64,000 nucleotides of DNA, taken from contig MQVO02000034.1 of the NCBI GenBank assembly GCA_001986395.2, positions 1 to 64,000 of the forward strand, in the 5' to 3' direction. The position numbers and the translations under genes are program-made. The stretch is from Irpex lacteus (lineage: Eukaryota; Basidiomycota; Agaricomycetes; Polyporales; Irpicaceae). The notes beneath the pieces are model-generated. The model saw nothing but the letters and a program-made list of their open reading frames with translations, was not told the DNA's origin and ran no database searches. Shown one piece after another: positions 56,052 to 64,000 of this stretch (position 1 is its first letter; each line of letters opens with the position of its first letter).

Positions 56052-57349
56052 CTCAGCAGTCAGCTGATCTACTCGCTCCGAGTCTAGCTGATCACTTTCT
56101 GCGTTGGCCGCTACATCCTTCGAAACTTCGTCCTGTGGGGGATCGTCGCCGTCCGTAATGTATGGAAGGGCACTGAACAGGGGGTGGATCATGCCCTCTT
56201 CGCCTTCCTGTTGTAGTCTTTCAACCTCTTCTTTTCGTATGAGAATGAGCTGTCGAGATGATCATGTATAAACGCAACAGTCAGCAAATATGCAACGAAG
56301 CTTACCGCTGCTGCGAGATAAACGGCGTATATTGGAGGTCAACAGAGGAGGTGGTCGAAGACGTGTTGTATGAGTGATAGGGTGGGCATGTCGTGTGAGA
56401 ATAGGGTTAGAAGATTCGATAGTGCGAAGTAGGGTAGTGGAGCGTTTCTGGCGGGTGATAAATGATAGGCACGACCAGTAGAAGAGACTCATGTGCTTAC
56501 TGTTCAAGCAATTCGGCATATCCAGGATCAGCGAGCTTCAGAACATGCTGCAGTACTCTAAGTATAGAATCGTCGATGACATGCTTCTGACTGAGATAAT
56601 ACGACATACGTACCTCAGAAGGCCAACGACGGGTTCCAAACTTGCGCCCATGGAATCTCGCACTCTGTGCAAGCTGAGTTTCTCGACGCATGGTAGCTGT
56701 AGCTCCTGCGGGAGTGTCAAGAACAGTACCGCTACAATATCATGATAACCCTACACATGTCGACAGGCGTCAGTACCGTAAGTGTGCACGGACTGCGATG
56801 AGAACGTGCTGACGCACCTGGAAGTAGCTCAACCTCCGCCGCTTCCGAAACACCTTGACGATCAACTCATTCAGTTCACGTTGCTTCTCCATTCGCTCGT
56901 CCATGCTGACTTGACGCAGGCCAAATTGTGTGTAAGTCTCGTGGCCATGGGTTACGGATAGAGAGAGGTTCACCTACTGGGTACAGTACGAAGCTTCGGT
57001 CGGTGTCCAGCTGAATCTGCCTTTCGTCGGGATGAGGTTCTTCGATACTCTGTCCGCCATCCTCCTCAACATTTGATGTCGCATCTAGTATGGGTCCGTC
57101 GGTGCTATCGTGCGCAGCCAGTTGCACTGAACTTGGAGGATCCACGTTTAGCAGACGTGGCCTGACACAACCGTCAAGTCTTAAAACACAGCTAGCAGCA
57201 CCGCACAGCACTTGTAGCACACACCATAGTTCTACTCTCTTCTCCTTAGACCCTCCAGGGTGCAAGCTCAATCGTCGGAGTTCCTGCCAGTCCAACACCG
57301 GGATGGGTTGTGGTTCCGCAGAAACGACGCGGATACCCTTCGACTCCAT
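56052..57349 (-). pseudogene. TBC1D20/Gyp8-like RabGAP copy, truncated with a nonsense codon
   Basis: Exons mirror the intact gene: 57349-57225, 57161-56974, 56909-56818, 56750-56614, about 56557-56501, 56447-56306, then the start of the last exon. In the sixth exon CGA has become TGA (56341-56339, ...LLC-stop-PPIYAV), a C-to-T change at a CpG that cuts the TBC domain. The last exon loses homology at 56052, so the acidic linker and membrane anchor are absent; the frame then runs into array DNA to a stop at 55776. Probably non-functional. Confidence 0.85.
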
Positions 57350-59670
57350 TCGATTAGTTAAGTTGAACGTAGAAGCCTCAGTAGAGGAGTTGGAGAAAAT
57401 TCCGGGTGTATTCTCAGAATACGTGGTAGGCGTCCAGTGCGAAGTTGCACTTCAGGCGGTGCAGGCTCATCTCATTTTATCCATCGCACGTAGCGCCTAA
57501 TTGACCCCAGATGCCCAAAAGGGCAGTTGAAAGATCACTCTGGCGACCAACGCAGGAACAAACAGGCAAGAAAGTATGAGAGTTGGACGCGGACAAATTA
57601 CAGTACATGCATACATCATATACCGGGTATGTCAATCAATGCTCAACAAACGGGTCGTCATGATCCTGCTCTACTATTCTTTCCATCTGCTCACTGGCAC
57701 CCACCGCCAGTGGCACTGCGCCTTCAACACTGGAGTTCTCTGGTCGGAACTTTTTCGATGCCCTACCACTGTCAGCTACACTAGTGTGCTCCGAACCAGA
57801 CCGTCGCTTGGAGCCAGAAGCGCCTTTTGGGAGTACTTTAACATAACCGAGTAACCCAATAAATTGGTCATCCGTCTTGTCCATCCAAAGTCCCCCGTCT
57901 TCTTCGTCATCCAAAATCGCATCGATGACGTCCTCGAATACCTCCAGAATGCGATTGTGTGACTCAAAAACGTCAGAAACTGAAGGCGTTTTTCCACGAG
58001 AAGCTTGTCCTGGTGCCTCTGAACTGTCCTGAGCTCCCCTGGTTTTCTGGCGGCGGCGATGCAGAAATGGTCGCACGGCGGGATCAGCCCTGACCAAGCG
58101 AGAGGAAGATGCAGGTTTCACTGAATCTTTCCGGGAATATTTCTTGAAGTCACTGTAATCCACGGACTCGTAAAACTCTTTCAGCAGCCTGTAGAGCTTG
58201 TCGACGAGAGTGATCAGATGAGGCGAGACTTCGTCAGGTTCCTCGCCAGCGGTGAATGAGAAACCGGGATACCCCTGTTTGTTTTGCAACAACTTCTCGG
58301 CCCCTCCGATAGATACGCCTCCACGGGTAACATTGAAGTCGTACCGAGAATATATATGGTTTGCGAGGACTTCGTTCTTGCCATTCTTCTCACTCGTCGA
58401 TAGCCCCTCCAAATCTGGCTCGTTATAGTAATGGTTGGTCATGGAGTGGCGATGGAAGCGAAGACCGCACAAAGTAACAACGTGGATGAAAGACTCGAGG
58501 TCATCTGCCAGAGTGTTCGGTTTATAGGGATACTGAAGCGAGAGCGCGGACATGAACCGCCATGTTCCCTGGAACATTCAAAGTGAGAATGCGCTAGAAG
58601 ATGCAACACGTGACAGCTCACAGAACGCCCATGCTGTGTAGCATTTCGAGCCAGATCGACCTTGAACTTGGCCAAATCCCAGTCTATCAGCATACCCTGG
58701 GGCGAGTTCGAGCTCTCTTCTTTTTCCTGCTCGACGAGGATCATGATATTGTAGAAGCTAACATCACGGTGGAGAACGCCTGCCTCGAACGCTGCTTTAT
58801 GTCCTGCATAAACAATGGATGAGCCGCAGGCAACAAACAGCAATGAGTTTACACGCACCTCGCAAAGCGTCGTAAACAACAACGATCATCTCAGAAGAAT
58901 CCTTGTAGTCCTCCAGCGGTCTCCCAAGCTGCTCTATCACAACGATGCAGTGCTGACGTTTCAACAGCTTGTCGATGTTGAGGTACTCGTCAGTCCGGGT
59001 AACTTGCCCTGCTACATCTCCGCCGCCGAGCGCTGTGGCTACGAAGGGAACTCCTTTAAGCTTCCTATAGATCTCGAGCTCCGATCTTATGTCGTCTGAT
59101 ATGGCCCGCCAATAGTCCTTCAGGAAGCACAAGTATGGTGGTTTGCCATCCGGCGGCTTCGCGCGAAACGCCACGTACCCCCTCGTAGCGCGACCTACGG
59201 GTGAATATGATGCAGTGCGGTGTTTGCCGATGTAGTAAGTAGAAGACGACTTCTCATTGAGATCGACGCAAGTGACCTGAAAGCGTGTAAGTAATGGCTT
59301 TTAAATATGCAGCACATTGTCCTATACCTTGTGAATGGGGAACAGCCTCTGATTGGCCAGAATCTCGTTTGCTAAAGAGGCAGCATACGAGTTAACGTGA
59401 GTGAGAGACTTCAACGCGTCCACCTCCTCTTGGGAAGCCACGGTAAATGCGGGATTGTATCCTAGCTCCTCGTCTGACATGAGTGAGAGCCGGTGGATGA
59501 AGTCCAGCAGTTTCTCGGGGTGCGCGACAAAGTTCACAGCAGTCGACACGATGCAGCCGGCTCGGTCCCACCGCGTAAGACGGACTTGATCACGCCAGAT
59601 ATAGATGATAAAAACGAATGTCCGGTGTTGACGAAGCATCATCTCCGTCGCGTATTTCGCAATCTGTGCT
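56052..59670. repeat. Direct duplication, block B
   Basis: Partner of 47760-51385. The left edge abuts repeat array 2; the right edge lies inside FunK1 exon 4 at about 59670, beyond which copies 2 and 3 diverge strongly. Confidence 0.85.
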
Positions 59671-60685
59671 TGGGCCTCGGTGTCGGGACGGAGAAAGGGC
59701 GAAGAGCCGTCGAAGGAGAAGGCGGAAATGGACGTATTGTATTTGACCTCAATGCCGCACTTCATCCACGCCCATGCGGTGCGAGCCTTGCCAGCCTTCT
59801 TAGGCGAAAGTTCGTATGCAGCCCTTGCCTCCGAGGAGCAATCATACATGGCGATGTCAATCTTCAGGTCGTCCTGACTAGACTCTTGGTGGCTGGAGAC
59901 ATCCTTGAAAACGTACTTATGAGCGGGTTGGGTAGCGATGGCCTCATTGAAGGATGCGCACTATGTAACACAAATGAGCTGCGTTTAAACAAGGCAGGGA
60001 TACAAGGATTACCAGAGGTGCATACATGGGCTCTTCCTTTTCCCCGTCCAGTAGTCCTTTCAGTTTCAGAGCGGCGGAGGCAAGCTGCTTCTTGGGCAGA
60101 TCGGGACTCGTGGTATTCTTCGGAGTAGCGAATGTCTCCATAAAGTGGTCATAAGGATGCTCAAAAAAGTGCATCCCCATGGCTACCTGTACTTTCGCGT
60201 TATACCCAGGCGCTTTATATGGATCGTTGATGGTAGGCTTGACCGGCGTGGAATGCACAGCCCCGGCAGGGACTGGAGGCGGTGCGGGTGCGAGCGGGGG
60301 GTCTGCTACAGAGTCAACTGGAGGCGGTGCGGGTGCGAGCGGGGGGTCTGCTACAGAGTCTAAATCGGAAGGCATTCAACACATAAACCTCGTTAGTTGA
60401 CCGTGATACTAGACTGAAGGTGGAAATGTTGAGAGCACACCGTATGGGGATCCTGGCGGCAACACCGAAGACAACAAGGCGTTGGTAATAGGGTCTGAAT
60501 CTGTGTCTAAAGTAAGAGGCGGAGTTAATCAGATAAATTAGCTGGCAAGCATACATTGCTGCCAGTGGAGGCAGCGAGGGCTTACCGTTCGGAGATTGTG
60601 GTGGCGAATCCGGAAACGATGGGGTACTGGCTACAGAACCTGGGTCGGGCAGCAGAGCGAGGGGAGAATCATCGTCGGTCGACAT
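57636..60685 (-). CDS. FunK1-type fungal protein kinase, copy 3, extended N-terminus
   Basis: Seven exons: 60685-60586, 60506-60441, 60359-60013, 59960-59328, 59276-58859, 58803-58622, 58568-57636, all in frame, about 892 aa. Two extra 5' exons add a Pro/Ser-rich leader (MSTDDDSPLALLPDPGSV) and a perfect tandem repeat DSVADPPLAPAPPPV (twice, 45 bp each, 60270-60359). Kinase motifs: HRDVSFYNIMI, DWDLAKF, GTWRFMSALSLQYPYKP. The 3' part is nearly identical to copy 2, but the first 240 or so residues are far more diverged from copies 1 and 2. Uninterrupted, likely functional. Promoter region is left of 60740 (TATATAT near 60755). Confidence 0.85.
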
Positions 60686-60739
60686 AGTGAGCGGCGACAC
60701 GGGGACACAGGTAACGATAGCCTACCGTTTTGTGGTCAG

Positions 60740-61588
60740 AGGTAAGTCTTTATATATGTGCTGGCCGCCGAGCTTGGCCGCTGTGGCGCCAAATCAGTTT
60801 CCCCGAATATCGCCATTGTGAACGGATCAGATAAGCATCATATGCATCAGCATACGGTGCACGTCAAAGAATATGGACAATGGAATAAGGGAACGTGTTT
60901 ACTCACAGTGTCCAATTAGGAAGGCAGATACAGGACGCGAACCTGCGATAAAAGTACCGCAACTTGAACCTGATGTGTTTCGAAAACACGATAAATCAGC
61001 CAGACATAGAGTCAGTCGTATGCGTATAGAAAAATTGATGAATGACTTGCTTTGCTTCACAGGCAGATCCTCTGACCCTCAAACGCATAAACTAGGATGA
61101 CGGTAGCTAGTCATGTCACCGTCACACTGGTTGATGCTCGAACCAGTTCGTTTGCGGCCCGAATCGGCCCGGTCACATTTGGCCGCTGAGATGTAACAAG
61201 ACCGTGACTGGGGCCTGACCATCTAAGTTCTCCTTACCGCGAATATTCAACGTTCAACGTTCAACGTTCACCGCTCAACGTTCAACCATCGGATGTCATA
61301 GCGAGTCAGGATCAGTAAATACGAAGATTGATACACTACAATCTTCATCATATCGACTGATAAATTGTAGGCGCTAACTACTAGTAGTCTTAACTTACTA
61401 CGTACAGCGATTTACTGCATTGTACTTGATCAGCGACGCCTCTCAGTGCTTACCCTTCAGATTGTTTTCAAGAACGTTACCGTGCAGCCGCAGTGTCCAG
61501 CTGGACCCCGCCATCCGGCTTATGTGGCATAAATATTCCATGCTATTACCGTTCGGTGAAGAAACATCTTGCAATTCACCGCAATGAG
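60740..61588. other. Intergenic stretch with GTTCAAC repeats
   Basis: No gene recognised. GTTCAAC-type heptamers are tandemly repeated at 61246-61286 (five imperfect copies); a smaller set is at 36838-36858. Confidence 0.5.
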
Positions 61589-62647
61589 CTATTGAAGTGC
61601 CAAAATATAAGCGCAACAGTCAACAAATATGCAACGAAACTTACCTCTGCTGCGAGATAACCGGCGGATATTGGAGGTCGACAGTAGTCGAAGACGTGTT
61701 GTATAAGTGACAGAGTGGGCATGTCGTGTGAGAATAGGGTTATAAGATAGTGGAGCGTTTCTGTCGGGCGATGAGTGGTAGTACTTACTGTTCAAGCAAT
61801 TCAGCGTATCCGGATCAGCGAGCTTCAGCATACGCCGGAGCACTCTAGGTATGACCTCGTCAATGATGTGCTTCTGACTGTGACAACACGCTGTACATAC
61901 CCCAGAAGGCCAAAGACGGGCTCTAAGTTTGCGCTCATAGAATCTCGCACTCGATGTAAGCTGAGTTTCCCGACGCGTGGTAATTGTAGTTCCTGTGGCA
62001 ATTCAAGAACAGTATCCATATAGCGTGGTGGTAGCGCTGCACATGTCGACATGTGCCAGTAATTGTGCGCGGACTGCGACAAGAACGTGCTAACGCACTT
62101 GGAAGTTACGGTAGCTCAGCCTCCGCCTCTTCCAAAACACCTTGACAATCAAGTGATTGAGTTGACGTTGCTTCTTCATTCGCTTGTCCATGCTGACTTT
62201 ACGAGGACCAGATTGAGTGTCAGAAAGTCCCATGACCATGGGTTACGGATAGAGGGAGGTTCACCTACTAGGTACAGTACACAGCTTCGGTCGGTGTCCA
62301 GCTAAATCTACCTTTCGTCGGGGTGAGGTTCTGCGAAGCTCTTGCTACCATCCGCGTCGGAGTCAACGTTAGATGTCTTGTCTGGTATGGGCGCATCGTC
62401 GTGGCTATCCTGTGCCCTAATTAGTTGCACTAGACTTGAAGGATCCACGTTTAGAAGACGTGACCTGATACAACCGTCAAGTCTCCCGACACAACTAGCA
62501 GTACAGCACTTGTAGCACACAACATAGTTCTATTCTTCTCCCTTTGAACCCTCCTGGCTGCAAGCTCAAAGTTCGGAGCTCCTGCCAGTCCAACGCCGGG
62601 ATGGGTTGTGGTTCGGCAGAAATGACACGAGCATCCTCCAACTCCAT
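61589..62647 (-). pseudogene. Older TBC1D20/Gyp8-like RabGAP relic
   Basis: Order and content follow the intact gene: an ATG-containing first exon at 62647 (ALDWQELRTLSLQPGGF), a degenerate second exon (VDPSSLVQL ... EPHPDER, about 62480-62310), third-exon traces (about 62200-62100), the TBC exon (PQELQLPRVGKLSLHRVRD, about 62020-61905), and the next pieces to about 61600. Small indels break the frame in several places, and sequence is more diverged than the 56-57 kb copy. The last exon is missing. Confidence 0.75.
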
Positions 62648-62953
62648 TTGATTAGTTATGTACAAGATGTTAGGTACGGTAGAAGAGTTATGAAGAGCTT
62701 TCAGAGTAGGTTCCCAGGATATGTGGTTGGCGGCGAGAGTGCAAGGTTGTGCTGAGGCGGCGGCGGCAGACCCGCGCTCATCATGTCACCGCACGTGGCG
62801 CCTGCCAGCCTGAGTGAGCGAGTCGGAATGCTGGTTCAGGTTGTTCGTTCTGTTCTTCCTCAACGCTTTGTTTCTCTAGTGGTATTGACACACCTATCTA
62901 GCTTCAAATATATGCACAGGTCATAATAACTCTCAGTACTCACACGGGCTACA

Positions 62954-64000
62954 ATGAGTTTCAAGTTTCCGACCTCAAACGTCCTCGTTCTTGGTTCTAA
63001 CTCTATCCACTGTCTTTTACCTTCCACCCTCATTACACGCGCCGATGCTCTACTTGCGGCACACAAATTGGAGGAAACCGTCGAGCTTGCAGACCAGCAG
63101 CTTAAGAAGTTCCAGGGCAGAGTGACACTTGATACAGAGGAGGTGCGTGTTGCTCGTTACTAAAGTAATTATCTCTGCTTGCAGCTTCTTATTTCCTTTG
63201 TGTAGGCCGACGAGCTTCGTTACGTTTACCAGAGGATCGGCTTTCAATGTCTCACAGAAACCTTGTTCGATGATGCAGGGAAACATTTCTTCGCCGGAAA
63301 CCTGGATCCCCGCGTCCTCATTAGCTACTACCCAGAACTACGCGGGTCACTATTCAGTCCAGATGACTCGGTGGACATGTTTTCCGGAGTGACAGAGCAT
63401 ATGCCCTCGGAGGATTCGATAGACGACATCAGTGAGTGCCCTGCATCATTTACTTTACATCCCCGTTTCTACACGTCTCTCCCGTTCAAACCCCCCACTC
63501 ATCCACCCACTAACCCGTTCTTCTTTATGTTTTGCTCTTCACTCGCCTGCAACCCCGTTGACCAACCAATCCAACAAAACACCCCATTTGCTCCCACGTA
63601 TCCTATGCGTCCTGCCGTTATCTGTCGGGACTAATCAATAGTATCCACCAACTTAGTCATGAACTATTCGCCTCACCTCGCCCCGAACACCTCCACCGCA
63701 CCCGTCGCCGTCGAACTGCGAGATGTGCTCAAGATAGCGGCAACGGAGATGCTCAAGGTCTTTCTAAGAAAGTGGAGGGCCAAGCGGAGAGACAAGGAAG
63801 TCGAAAAGGCGAACACTGAATTGGGGGAGACGCGGAAGGGCAGGACTGTGAACGAGGTCGTGGATACAGTGTTGACCAAGTTGTACACCACGAGTGGGGA
63901 GACTACGGATCTGCTCGCGCTAATCGAGGGCCCGAATGATATCGTCGTGGAAGAGGTAGAGAATCTGTTGGCAGGCTCGCATAGGTATGATGCGCTGTGC
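62954..64000 (+). CDS. VPS39: VPS39/Vam6-like HOPS subunit, N-terminally short, runs off window
   Basis: Vam6/Vps39 is a HOPS/vCLAMP subunit for vacuole tethering. Exons 62954-63142, 63206-63431 and 63642 to the window end. Recognisable Vps39 blocks: NVLVLGSNSIHCLLPSTLI, ADELRYVYQRIGFQCLTETLF, LDPRVLISYYPELRGSLF, NYSPHLAPNTSTAP and VFLRKWRAKRR. Full-length family members have about 400 residues of CNH/beta-propeller before this point. Here the first ATG at 62954 enters near the end of that domain, and only about 300 bp separate it from the RabGAP relic, so the N-terminus is missing. Either a 5'-truncated duplicate or a gene with an unrecognised upstream exon. Intron 2 (210 nt) is long for this window. 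Confidence 0.75.

Overview
The window is nuclear DNA of a filamentous basidiomycete, most likely an Agaricomycete of the polypore/white-rot type. Evidence: many short (about 50-60 nt) GT-AG introns with CTAAC-like branch sites; lineage-typical families (fungal-type FunK1 kinases, DUF6593, a Tnp2/CACTA transposase, a small secreted protein carrying the basidiomycete N-terminal motif KRMTNAQRMARGLPP); and fungal Ty1/copia retroelements. The species cannot be named from the sequence alone.

Layout. 0-0.8 kb: 3' end of an unrecognised multi-exon gene (minus). 2.3-5.6 kb: frameshifted CACTA (Tnp2) transposase relic. 5.6-8.6 kb: no gene, a T29 tract. 8.6-10.07 kb: compact gag-only LTR element (TR-GAG) with 142-bp LTRs and a 5-bp target duplication. 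10.1-15.4 kb: no firm gene, with an AT-rich island and a gene-like minus-strand stretch at 11.5-13.0 kb. 16.0-19.2 kb: array of about 12 degenerate units of about 260 bp, with a conserved core and splice-like signals. 20.1-21.2 kb: DUF6593 gene. 21.7-25.8 kb: tandem pair of HXXXD (BAHD-type) acyltransferases with identical exon lengths. 25.9-31.2 kb: complete Copia element with identical 224-bp LTRs and 5-bp target duplication, inserted just downstream of a tRNA-Thr(AGU) gene. 31.9-39.2 kb: a lineage-specific ORF, an ERp38-type protein disulfide isomerase, a small secreted protein, and VPS68.

39.2-62.7 kb is a segmental-duplication landscape. A MYND-finger gene plus the 5' half of a FunK1 kinase (39.165-about 41.8 kb) recur inverted at about 51.4-54.04 kb. 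Part of a TBC1D20/Gyp8-like RabGAP plus the 3' part of a FunK1 kinase (47.76-about 51.4 kb) recur directly, about 8.29 kb away (56.05-about 59.7 kb). Where the two duplications meet, a mosaic, uninterrupted FunK1 gene has formed. A second degenerate array (about 4.5 units of about 450 bp) exactly fills the gap between a truncated VPS68 copy and a truncated RabGAP copy. A further RabGAP relic lies at 61.6-62.65 kb. SDS23 (44.4-46.4 kb) is intact and single-copy. The right end holds an N-terminally short VPS39-like gene that runs off the window.

Housekeeping genes here (PDI, VPS68, SDS23, RabGAP, VPS39-like) concern secretion, vacuolar/HOPS traffic and growth control. They are interleaved with fast-changing, duplication-prone genes (FunK1, MYND). 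I see no CRISPR array, bacterial-style operon or convincing biosynthetic cluster.
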